Source: Lenzites betulinus | Lineage: Eukaryota; Basidiomycota; Agaricomycetes; Polyporales; Polyporaceae | DNA length: 64,000 nt | Direction of reading: 5' to 3' | Assembly: GCA_022264855.1 (NCBI GenBank) | Contig: JABYQU010000015.1 | Span: 496,001-560,000 of the forward strand | Shown here: positions 36,640 to 47,000 of the stretch, piece by piece | Layout of the letters: each line of letters starts with the position of its first letter | Numbering within the stretch: the stretch's first letter is position 1 | Notes under the pieces: model-generated | Database searches by the model: none | What the model was told of the DNA's origin: nothing | Seen by the model: the letters and a program-made list of their open reading frames with translations, nothing else | Translations under genes and position numbers: made by a program

Positions 36640-37127
36640 AGGACCCCGGCAAACTCACCAAGAGCTCATATCCGTTTGGAGGCCGTTTTGGGGCCTTTTC
36701 GGGGGTCGAAAATCGGGCAGTTTTCGGGGATTTTCACATAAGATGCGGCCGGCTACGCCGGATTCGGGGGTTAGGACGCACGTAACATAGCCGTAGGCGC
36801 CCAATTAGCGCCCCGCGGGCTCCTCGGCCCGACCGGGATCGCAGGCCGAAGGGGGCAATTTTTATATTTTACGGGTCGATTTCGTCTCTAGACAGCCCGA
36901 ACCGGAGGTTGGGCCGCTTGGACGGCCCAACAGGACTTACTTTCGGAGTTAAGTCATATAGCCATCCCCGGGAAGGCTTGTTTTCGGGGGTGGCCGGGAC
37001 CTAACCTCGGCGGCTGGAGGCTCCATTTTCGGGGAAATCGACCTAAATTTCATGCAAGTTCCGGGCCCTTCGGGCCCATTTTCGGGGATTTTGGGATATG
37101 GGCTCTTGGTGAGTTTGCCGGGGTCCT
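36640..37127. mobile_element. hAT-type MITE, copy 1
   Basis: 488 bases with inverted ends AGGACCCCGGCAAACTCACC continuing AAGAGC(T/C)CATATCC, matching over ~34 bases with one difference, and an exact 8-bp duplication ATAGGGCC outside. The TTTTCGGGG motif occurs at least five times inside, like the subterminal repeats bound by hAT transposases. No ORF. It sits 150 bases upstream of the start of the disordered-protein gene, so it may influence its promoter. It is about 90% like the copy at 53,117-53,603, which lies in the opposite orientation. Confidence 0.88.
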
Positions 37128-37135
37128 ATAGGGCC

Positions 37136-38088
37136 CCGAATGGGAATCCCACGTGGCTATGCATACCCCGGCAACTTGCGGGCACCCAGGCAGCAAGCAA
37201 TATTCGAATGTACTTAGTACACGGCGCCGCCGTCGATGATGCGCTCGGGTTATAGCTACGTAGAACACACCACATATATCATATCATGCGGCAAGGGGAA
37301 GAATCTAGTATCACTTGTAGAATGTCCGAAGAAGTATGTGTGTGCGCGACTACAAGTTTAGGAATCATTGACATTAAGATTCATAACCTATAGTACTCAA
37401 AGTAGTGCACTATGGACAGCGGTGGTATCTCAGGCACAAGAGCAATGGGACGAGGAAGAAAAACTGACATATCTGCCAGAGATGGCTCCGCGAACGCGCC
37501 TAGTAAATCCCAGGAATATTCGATCGATATCTGCATTGACTTTTACCAGTGAACCTAGAGACGTATTGAATGCCTAAGGTATAGATTGCAGCATAGAACA
37601 TATTCAGCCGCCAAGACTTCGCCCGAATTGACGGCTCCGTTGGTGGTCCGCCGTGGAAACATGTCCGGGGCCTCGGACCAGTGGTGGGCATCAGCAGGAT
37701 GCTGTGACACGCCTCGTAGGCGTCTTCACAGTAGTGCAGCGGCGGGAGTTCTTGCGGACACTAGGTCGCAAAATGATGTGGTCCTAGGTTGTCTGTGGCC
37801 TCATGCACATGCGGCGTTGAGCTGGCGAGGTTCCCTCGCAAAACATCCGAGAGCAGCCTTCGCGGTCGAGGACAGCGTGCATAGTATATCACGAGACAGG
37901 GTACCAGACCTCGTGATCGCGTTTCGCGACGGTGATCTCGATCATGACACGTCAGTACAACGGGAGGACGCTGGAAGGTCTCCGACCAACGGCCGCAGTC
38001 GCCAGTACTACTTATACTCAGCCGCCCCGGTGTCCACGTCGTAAATCCGCTTCGAACCTGCTGCGTGCTCCCTTGCAGTCTGCCAGCC
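37136..38088. other. intergenic, upstream of ER HSP90
   Basis: About 950 bases. It includes small AT-rich stretches (37,250-37,400) and the HSP90 promoter. No gene recognised; the short frames on both strands have no family features. Confidence 0.5.
37947..37954 (-). promoter_or_regulatory. possible unfolded-protein response element
   Basis: The minus strand reads TGACGTGT, matching the TGACGTG core bound by bZIP factors of the Hac1/XBP1/ATF6 type. It lies 135 bases before the ATG of an ER chaperone gene, where such control would be expected. A 7-8 base match can be chance. Confidence 0.35.
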
Positions 38089-41000
38089 ATGAGGCTGTTT
38101 CAATCTCTGCTTGTCACAGTAGCCATCTTCTCCCTCCATGTCTTCGCGCAGGCTGGTTCCGACGCTCCGAAGCAGAGGCACGCGTATCAGGTCCGTACAT
38201 AACTACGGCTCTTAGCGAACACGAGGTTAATGGTAAATGCAGAGTGACGTCGCACGCCTTCGGAAGATAGTCATTAACAGGTGTGTACCGAGGCCAATAA
38301 GCTTGTCACGTTCTCGCTGACGGTTTCCTCTAGCTTGTATTCGCATAGGTGTGTCTGACATGCTGTGGACCATGCGCATGCTACCAACCTGACGTACCTG
38401 CAGAGACGTCTTCCTCCGTGAACTCATCTCTAACGCGAACGATGCGCTCGAAAAACTACGACTTACGTCTCTCACCGAGCCGGAGGTTCTCTCTGGTGCT
38501 GAGTTCATGAACATCACGATCAAAGGGGAAAAGAGTGAGGATGGTACCGCTAAAATTATCATCAGAGGTCTGTGCCAAAGCATAATGTACAAGTGCAGTC
38601 CCTGATATGTGTGCAGACACTGGTATTGGAATGACTCCGGAGGAACTCGCAAACAACCTCGTATGTGCATCCCCACAGTCGCATCGAATGCAGTCACTTA
38701 TTCAAGTTTTGACAGGGTACTCTCGCCAAGTCTGGCACTTCCGAATTCCTCACCAAGGCGGAGAGCGACACCACTGGCAACGGCAACTTGATTGGTGCCT
38801 TCGGTCTGGGTTTTTACAGCAGGTAAACTCCTACCAGTTTCAGCCCGCACACAACCACTCATATTATTACCAGCTTCTTGGTCGCTGACCGTGTAGAAGT
38901 TGCCTCGCTCGCTGCGAAGTCTTCGCAGAACCCGAGTCCGGCACAGTACGTCTTCAGCTCGGGAGCGGACGAGAACTCGTATGAGATCTACCCGGACCCC
39001 CGTGGTGATACTCTCGGCCGCGGCACGGAAATCACACTCCACCTGAAACCCGATGCGCTCGAATATGTTGAAACGCAAACCATTTCGGAGTTGGTGTAAG
39101 TGCTTGTACTTCCTTCCATATGCGTGCAGCATCTGACAGACTTCAATGATAGTGGCAAGCACTCATCTTTCTCGACGACCTTCCCCATCTACATGTACAC
39201 CACGCGCACCGACATGGTGGTCGACGAGGAAGCCGAAGCCGAAGCCACCAAGGAGGCTGAAGCTGCTAAGGCCGCTCAGGCTGAAAAAGCGAAGGCCGAG
39301 GAGACCGAGGATGAGGAAGTTGACGAGGACGAGGCGGTCGTCGAGGAAGTTAGCGAAGAGACGACCCCCGAGGTCAAGCGCGAGCCCAAGATGAAGCCGA
39401 TCACCGTTGAGGAGTGGATCCAGCTGAACTCGCAGCCCCCGATTTGGATGCGTGACCCGAAGACGGTGACGGACGAGGAGTACGAGGCCTTCTACCAGGC
39501 GACGTACAAGGACTACCAAAAGCCGCTCGCGTGGTACCACTTCGCAGGCGACTCTGGCTCCGGCGTCTCGTTCCGCTCCATCATCTATGTGCCCTCTCGC
39601 CTGTAAGTGCTCTAGCAGACACACGGAAGCGCATATATTCTGACACATTGCTCTACAGTGATGATAGCTACTGGCAGAACCCGATGCAGAGCGTGACCAA
39701 GGACATCCGGCTGATGGTCAAGCGTGTTTTCATCACGTCCGACCTCGGTGAAGACGCGCTCCCCAAGTGGGCGAACTGGGTCAAGGTCGTCGTCGACGCA
39801 GAGGACCTTCCGCTGAATGTTTCGCGTGAGACGCTGCAGTCCAACGCATTCCTCAAACAGCTCAAGGGCATCATCCTCAAGCGTCTCCTCCAGCTGCTTT
39901 CGCGTCTTCAGTCTGAGGACCCGGAGAAGTGGGAGAAGGTGCAGGAGATCTACGGGAATGTGTTCAAGCTCGGTGCCGTCGAGGACCACAAGAACCGCGA
40001 CAAGCTCTCAGCGCTCGTGCGCTTTGCGACTAACCAGCGTAACAGCACATCGCTTGATGAGGTGCGTGGGTTTCATAAAATGAACTACGGGATGCCCGTC
40101 TTATGATCTTGTGCAGTATCTCGAGAACAAGAAGCAGGGCCAGAACCAGATCTTCTACCTCGCGGATATGGGCAAGAGTGCCGATGAGCTCGCGAAGAGC
40201 GTCTTCATCGAGAAGCTCCATGCCCGTGGCTACGAGGTTCTTCTTCTGGGAGACCCCCTCGACGAAGTGTTCATTACGAACATTCGTCGGTGGAAGTAAG
40301 TACAATAGATTCCCGTGCTTGAATGTCGTGCTTATGGTTTGTGCAGGAAGATCCCCTTCCAAGACGTTGCGAAGGCTGGCCTGAAGTTCGGTGACGAGGG
40401 TACGTCTTCCGCACGTCCAGTTTGTCGCTGGTCACTGATCACCTATGTAGATGCGGAGGAGGCAGAAAAAGAGGAGCACGCTCGCCTGACCGAGAAGTTC
40501 CAACCCTTGATCGAGTGGCTCCGGAAGGAGATTCGCGAGAAGGGTGCGGCCCGTGATGGTGAGCATGTTGCATCACTCACCATATACACACATATCTCAT
40601 CGTCGCGTATTAGTTGTCATCTCGAACCGTCTTGTCACCAGCTCTTGCGCCATCGTCGCAGATGAGAGCGGTTACACCGCGAACCTCGAGAAACTGATCT
40701 GTATGTCTTTCTTGACGAACTGTCACCCGGACGTTCCAATTCCTGATTGTGTATTCTAGCCTCCTCACACGCGCAGGCAAACCACAAACACATGTGGGAG
40801 TTCGCGAAGAAGCAGAAGGTGCTCGAGGTCAACCCGCGCTCTCCACTCATTGAGGGTCTCCTCAGGCGGATCGAGCAACTCCCCACGGACGAGGAGGAGC
40901 GTGACCCCGAGGCCGAAGAGGAGCTCAAGGAAGTCGCCACCGTCCTCGTCGATGGTGCACTCGTGCGCTCTGGCTTCGCAGTCACGGATTCGAACGAGTG

Positions 41001-41299
41001 AGTCGTCCTGCTCCCCGTAGCCACTTGGGAGCTGACCACCATTGACCCACAGCTTCTTCACCCGCGTCGACCGCATTCTGCGCCGCTCACTGGGCGTCTC
41101 GGAGACCGCGCCCACTGACACGACTGTGAAGCCCGCGCCGCCGGTCGACCCTGAGCTGCCCGCGGACGCAGACATCCCGGAGCCCGAGGAGTTCGCAGAC
41201 GGACGCGGGAAAGTCTCGTGGGAGGTTGAGGAGATCGACGAGTTTGGGAACGTCGTCAAGGACGTGCCCGTTGACATGAAGCGTCACGACGAGCTTTGA
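38089..41299 (+). CDS. ER-resident HSP90 (endoplasmin/GRP94-type)
   Basis: ATP-dependent chaperone of the ER lumen. MRLFQSLLVTVAIFSLHVFAQA is a signal peptide and the last residues RHDEL give an HDEL retrieval signal (stop 41297-41299). The GHKL ATPase pieces are in order: FLRELISNANDALEKLR (catalytic Glu and Asn), DTGIGMTPEELANNL, LIGAFGLGFYS. An acidic linker (EETEDEEVDEDEAVVEEV) is followed by middle-domain strings PPIWMRDPKTVTDEEYEAFY, DLPLNVSRETLQSNAFLKQL and NRDKLSALVRFATNQR, then the C-terminal SSCAIVADESGYTANLEKLI and HMWEFAKKQKVLEVNPRSPL. About 10-12 introns of 50-70 nt. The signal peptide, lid insertion and HDEL separate it from cytosolic Hsp90. Confidence 0.93.
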
Positions 41300-41546
41300 G
41301 TCTCGAGCGCACTTCCTGTATGCGACCTCACTGAGGAGGAGAAGGTGGAGGAGGGGCAGGGTCGCCGCCCTGGCAGACCTCGAGCTCACGGGATTGTTAT
41401 GTATCAATATCTTCAAATATTTAATCGGAATGCCACGTAATCACCCAGCAGTGGAACAAGTTTATGTTTTCATGACTAGCTTGCAAAGCGATTGCAGCTG
41501 AACGTTCTCCGAGTCCATTTTGTTGAGGGCCCGGTGCAACCGGACC
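41300..41546. other. 3' flank of ER HSP90
   Basis: About 250 bases of AT-rich 3' untranslated or terminator sequence (for example TTCAAATATTTAATCGG near 41,410) up to the retrotransposon target duplication. Confidence 0.5.
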
Positions 41547-41551
41547 GACAA
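41547..41551. repeat. 5-bp target site duplication of the LTR retrotransposon, left
   Basis: GACAA directly outside the left LTR, repeated exactly at 53,631-53,635. Confidence 0.85.
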
Positions 41552-42464
41552 TGTGACGTCGGCAACCGAAGAGGGAAGGAGATCGTCACAGAGAAAGCTC
41601 AGGCGCTAAAGACAGGGATACGGTCTGTCGATTGCAGAAAGAACCATGGCCTCAGCCGTACGAGAATACAAGGGTTTTATAGTACGGGGGAGGCGAGTAT
41701 TTTAGTGCCAAGAACTAGCCAAAGCGAGCGCCGAGCGAGCGGAATAGTAAGCAAAACGCGGATAAACTAGAATCTTATAATATATAGAAGCCCGGTCCCC
41801 GATTAGGAAAGTGCCATTGCCTTCTACGGAAGGTGCTCTTTTCTGTTGCAAAACCGTCGCCGTGTGCGACCACTCTCGACGCCATTGCAATGTTTCAGAT
41901 GCTAGAAACAGGCTGCTCGATCCCTGAGGCCGGAGGTCTGGCAGTGACATAGTTAATCCCAGAGCAGACCGGCGCAACCATTAGGCGCTCGACAAGCGTG
42001 CCCGCACACTGCTAAGATTCCTTGCGGCATTCCCGGGTTGACGTTCGGAGGTGTAAGGATGAGTGTTCTTGGATACATGGAACACAAATATGTAGATGTG
42101 ACTTCATGCAAACATAGGTGGTGAGCATTTGCGTCGACACCGTACTTTCCGAACAATTTACTCTTGGATATAGACACGGGATGTAATACTGCTATAAAGT
42201 TCATTATGATTTCTAGCAGCCGGGTACGAGGGAGTGAAGTTGAATGTTGAACGTTGCGCGTTGAAACTATGTTAGCAAGCCTCAATCTGTATGTTAGTCG
42301 ACCATAGTTGTGCGCGGCTGCGGGGTTAGCGCCCATATTCGCGACCCATGCCAGTGGTCGCCGCCGACGTCCACTATCGAACATTCTCGACAATTCTCCC
42401 ATGTGAAGTATATCCCAGTAGCCGTAGCAAACAATGTCATCAGCGGTGCAACCTGGCGTAATAT

Positions 42465-42689
42465 CTAGAACAGTGCCAAGCCTTCGATATCGATTTTTCC
42501 AGATACATCAATGGCCCCGGGGGTGCATATAAAGTCGGCGGTACTGACAATGCCACCCAGGCTGCCAGTGCATTTCCCACTGACATCAGGATGCAGGACG
42601 TGGTAGGGGGTCCCCATACAGTCCTTGCATAGAGCTCGCGGGGCAAAATCGCATTTCGGACACCCGCAGGCTACGGGGCGGCCAACCAA
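42465..42689 (-). other. possible captured gene fragment in the Helitron
   Basis: A 74-codon minus-strand frame with paired cysteines (GCPKCDFAPRALCKDCMG) and a gene-like stretch (CTGSLGGIVSTADFICTPGA, then DVSGKIDIEGLALF). Helitrons often carry host exon pieces. I do not recognise the source protein, so this is only a suggestion. Confidence 0.25.
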
Positions 42690-43013
42690 GCATAGCCCAG
42701 CGTTGACAAGTACTTACTAAAGTACAACTAGAATAAGGTAAGCACGACATAAGGTAAGCATGGCAGGGGGGGTCGGTGAGGAAACCAGGTGAGTAGACAC
42801 AGGGTAAGTATACTAATCGTATCTGAGGTGAGTATGTCAACAGTCCCGGTTAATGGCATGCCAGTGGGCGGCACAGTGGTCGTTCGCGCCTCTCTGGCTC
42901 GGTACAGGTATCCTCAATTCTGGGTTCTTTTCACCCACCGACGTTATTTATGAACTTCTCACCATCGGGGGCCGTTAGGAATTGCGGACATCGGTTTTCC
43001 AGGCTGTGGGCGA

Positions 43014-43052
43014 GAGGGCCTGCCACCCCGCACGGCGGGGTGGCAGGCCCTC
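43014..43052. repeat. perfect 18-bp hairpin with 3-base loop
   Basis: GAGGGCCTGCCACCCCGC, loop ACG, then the exact reverse complement. It lies about 80 bases before the Helitron 3' end and is far longer than the usual terminal hairpin. Confidence 0.85.
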
Positions 43053-43191
43053 CAACTTGAAAGGTTGCGGAACAATTGCGTTGGTAAAGAATGCAAAACC
43101 ATTTCGGGCCGTAGGCACGGGTATCTGCTAGTAGGAAATATAGCAGTCGGGGACGCCAGCGCCGGTGTGCGGCCGGCGTCTGGGCGTTACA

Positions 43192-43203
43192 TCCGCCCTC
43201 CCA
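43192..43203 (-). other. polypurine tract of the retrotransposon
   Basis: In element sense TGGGAGGGCGGA directly abuts the 3' LTR, the position needed to prime plus-strand DNA synthesis. Confidence 0.65.
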
Positions 43204-43233
43204 GTGAGACCGCGTCCAAGGTCCACTGCAACT

Positions 43234-44038
43234 TCACTCGTCGAAGTCAATCAGCTCATCGTCGTCGTCGGCGGGCTCCGTCGTTTTCTTCGTCGGGGTA
43301 GACGCGGGGATGGTAGAGGGCCCAGCCACCGGTTTGTCAACCTGCATGGCCATGGACTTGCCCTTCGCGGCCGCCCTCGTAGTGGGTTTGGCCGTCGAGA
43401 CCTTCGCCGCGGTGGCCGTGATCGCCTTCGGGGTGGTGGCAGCAACGTGCGGGACGTTTTTGGCGACGCGCGGGGCGTGGGGACGGTCCGAGCGAGGCTT
43501 TCGGCTCTTGGACTTGACGTTCGGGGTAGAGCCAAGAGCGATGCGGCGTTCACGGCGCGCACGGATTTCGTCCTGGATGTGCTGGCTGCGTTCGAGCTGG
43601 TCCAGCATCAACGTGTCGATGATGGTGCGGCGACGCGCCTCGAGACGTTCGTTGGCGCTGGAGAAAGTGGGAGCGCTGACCGAGCGAGCAGCCGTCTGCA
43701 TCGGGACCACGGGGCGGACAGCCACCGGCGCAAGTTCGTCGGGAGGCAGGTGGGCGCCGAGTATAGCGACCTGGCCCGAGATCGCGTCGTAGGAGGTGAA
43801 TTGATAACGGCAGTCAACGTCCTGAGCCCACAGCTCCTGAAATTCCATGTAGCCGGCGGGCACGACTAAGCCAGGGCCGGAGATACGGTCTCCGCGCAGA
43901 GCGTAGTTGAAGTTCGAGTAGAGGCGAAGCTGGTCGGTGGTGTACTGGTGGCGACCGCCAGTAGGCCTGCGGTGGAGAATAATATTCCCGTTGGGCAAAC
44001 GGTCGAGAGAGGAGTGATCCATGAAAGCGGCGACCATG
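43234..44038 (-). CDS. possible separate third ORF of the retrotransposon (end of the long frame)
   Basis: From MVAAFMDHSSLDRLPNGNII to the stop at 43,234 is ~268 residues with protein-like composition: QYTTDQLRLYSNFNYALRGD, AGYMEFQELWAQDVDCRYQF, ATTPKAITATAAKVSTAKPT and an acidic tail ADDDDELIDFDE. The DNA just upstream (44,060-44,220) is CT-rich in element sense and translates as a Pro/Arg-rich string that looks like untranslated leader read through. This segment may therefore be made from its own transcript or by cleavage. If read through, a hydrophobic stretch SLLSLALLAIMVAAF precedes it. The function is unknown. Confidence 0.45.
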
Positions 44039-47000
44039 ATCGCGAGTAAGGCCAGGGAGAGTAGAGAGGTGTAAGACCGGAAGCAGAACGGTCGGGGTCG
44101 GGGTCGAGTCGGAAAGGGGGCTCGAGGCGGAAAGGGTGTAGGGCGTCGAGTAAGAGGACGCCGGGGAGGGGGAGGCTGTCGAGTAACTGAAGAGACAACC
44201 CTCGCGAAGGGAACCCTTTTATAGGTTTCGCGGCGCGGACGAACTGCAGGGACGATCACCCCTAAGAAAACTTGTGGATCATCCGTCGGCGGCTTTCCTT
44301 GCCCCGCCGTCAGTTGGCTAATATGGGTTACCCCCAGGGCTTCCATATACTCTCCAACCGCGCGGGTATTACGCACCTCACGGTACGGAACCCACGTCCG
44401 ATCACCTGAGCGCCACAAAGCTTCGAAAATTGCGTCCTCACGGGCCCCTTTGTGAGCTACAATATGGGTGATAACCCACTCATCGTCATGCTCGTCAAAC
44501 TCAGCCACCTGAGTTTCAAGGCGGCCAGGGAAAAGCCTATCATCATTAGGCTCGTGGATCCGCAATAGAGATGCATGGAAAACATTGTGCACCCCTCGCT
44601 GCTTCAAGTTCCGAGGTAAGTCGATCTGGAACGAGTTGTTCCCGAAGTCGCGGTCCACACGGTATGGCCCAATGTATTTAGGCGACAGCTTACGGGCAAG
44701 CCCCTTAGGCAGCGATACATTTTTCGTGGAGATGTATACCAGGTCGCCGACGACGAACGGTGTCGATCGGCGGCGTTTATTAGCATCCCGAGTCTGCTTG
44801 ACCCGTGCTGCAAGAATACTATCGTGAGCCGCCATAATAGTCTGCTTCACTCGCTGCGCATAAACGCGAACGCCTGGGTACTCATCGGACTTTGCGTCGT
44901 TCCAGATCATCGAGCGCGGCATACGACCCGTGTTGAGGAAAAACGGTGAGAAGCCCGTAGAATCAGACCGGGCAATGTTGATTGCAAACTCGATCGCAGG
45001 TAGCTTGGATACCCAATCATGCTGTGTAGGTCCGATGCACTGACGCAGCATCTGGGTTACAGTGCGGTTAGCTCGTTCGGTAGACCCATCCGATTCCGGG
45101 TGATAAGCACTCGACATCCGAAGTTCCACTCCAACGAGGCGGTGCAGGTGCGTCCAGAAAGTACTTGTAAATAAGGAGTCTCGGTCGCTGACGATAGCCC
45201 GAGGCATGCCATGATGCTTATAGACCTCAGCGAACACCAGTTCTGCTACCTGTCGAGCGGTGTAGTTGGTGCGGCAAGGTACCAAGTGGACCATGCCGCT
45301 TAGCAGGTCAATAATGACGGCAATGGAGTCATATACGCCGTTCCGATCCCGGGAGTCCGGCATGGGTCCCACGAAATCAATCCCGATAACTTCCCAAGGT
45401 ATTTTCGGAATAGTGAGTGGATTGAGCAGACCAAACGGACGCTGATTGTTCGGTTTACTCTTTTTACATGTCTGACAGGTATCGCAGTACTTCCGTACGT
45501 CACCCGACATCGACTTCCACCACACATGGTCCCGGAGTAAACAAATCGTCTTGTAAGCCCCGAGGTGAGCTAATAAAGAGTGTCCGTGAGTGATCACGAC
45601 CTCTCTAATACTACGACCGCCCAACAGAATATTGGGGATGCATAGTACAGTTCGGTCGGTCTCTCGTAAGTAGACCAACCCTCCTTCACACTTGAAATTT
45701 TTAAAGGCAGCCAGAGCCTCGAGGATCTTCTTGAAGAATGGGTCCTCCTCATAGCGCCCGGATAGAACCGAGGCCAGATCCACGCCGTCCGAGCTAGCCG
45801 ATAGGTACGTGAGAAATATCTTCTGCTGAGACAGCTTCTCACGGGCGGCGTTTAGACGGGCGTCCTCGCTTGTGTCGTGGTTGTCTCCTACCGCCACGTC
45901 GTCCGTTGCTTGGGGACTCTCCCCTCCATCTGGTGAGTCCATTCCTGCAGGGATAGTACCGTCTGCTGACCCCGCGCCCTCCTGACGTACAGCTCGGGGC
46001 CCGTGCAGTACGACACGATGGATACGCCGTGCAAATTCACGAGACGTCTCCGGCCGTCCAGACTCAGCGGAGAGAACCTCGACGGTAGTGTGCGTACGTG
46101 GTCGCGCGGTACGTGTGTTCGCCGGCTTTCGCCTAGGGCGCACTTCTGACGTGGACGCCGGCTTTACAGGAGATGGAGAGATGTTCGAAGCCATGCTACG
46201 TCGTCCCGTCGGCCGCGAAACAGCGGGAGCCGGGGGGCTTTGCACAGGCGCAACCGGCGCCGCCCGAGGGCGTGCTCCGCCGCCCGCGACTCTGACGCGT
46301 TCGCTGCGGCGAACGGTCTCCACTGGCACAACAGCGGGAGCATCCCTAGCCACCAACACCACAGAGTGAGCTGCTAGGCCTACGGGGACCCCCGCGTCGT
46401 CGTGCAAGACGTATTCCGAAGGAGCTCGTACCGTGCCCGGGGCGTCATTGGTGTAAATTCTTGACAGAGCGTCCGCGAGAACGTTGTCCACACCCGGTAC
46501 GTACTCAATCTCAAAATCAAACTCGCTGATTTTTTCCATCCATCGAGCCTGACGCCCCGACAGATTCTTCTGAGCGAGCAAGTGGATGAGTCCTCGATGG
46601 TCGGTTACCCAGGTGAAATGACATCCGAGCAAAACATCACGGTGTCGAAGCATCGCCTCGACGCCCGCGAGCATCTCGATCTCGTGTACAGCATAGTTGG
46701 CCTGTGCCGACGCCAGCTTGGCGGAGAAGAATGCCGCAACGTGAGCATTACGCCAGGTAGCACCCTGGCACACAACACCTGCGATACCCCCCATGGACCC
46801 GTCCGTGACGAGCCAGATGCGCGGCGCCCCTTGTGAGTAATCCAAGGGTTTACGATGATGCATTCGGTGGGCGTGGACTAATCGTTTCACTTCATCAAAG
46901 GCGCGCTGCTCTGTGGGCCCCCACCGGAAGCTGAGATCAACCCCCGTGAGACCGGACAGCACGCCCATGGGAATCCGGATGGTCGCGATATCGTCGGCCA

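Larger units (their letters stand above)
41773..43131 (+). mobile_element. non-autonomous Helitron-like element
   Basis: 1,359 bases inserted exactly between A and T of the LTR sequence CTAGAA/TAGGAAAT, seen uninterrupted in the other LTR. It begins TCTTATAATATATAG (5' TC) and ends CTAG (3' CTRR). There is no target duplication. A GC-rich hairpin CCGT-AGGC-ACGG (43,109-43,120) ends 11 bases before the 3' terminus, as expected for Helitrons. No Rep/helicase frame, so it needs a partner elsewhere. Confidence 0.8.
41552..43191 (-). repeat. 3' LTR, split by a Helitron
   Basis: The two pieces 41,552-41,772 (221 bases) and 43,132-43,191 (60 bases) add to 281 bases. By eye they equal the other LTR with no differences. 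In element sense it starts TGTAACGCCCAGACGCCGGC and ends GACGTCACA. Confidence 0.9.

Noticed and set aside
43165..43869. 234-codon plus-strand frame over the retrotransposon 3' end
   Set aside because: Antisense shadow of the gag-pol extension and crosses the LTR boundary.
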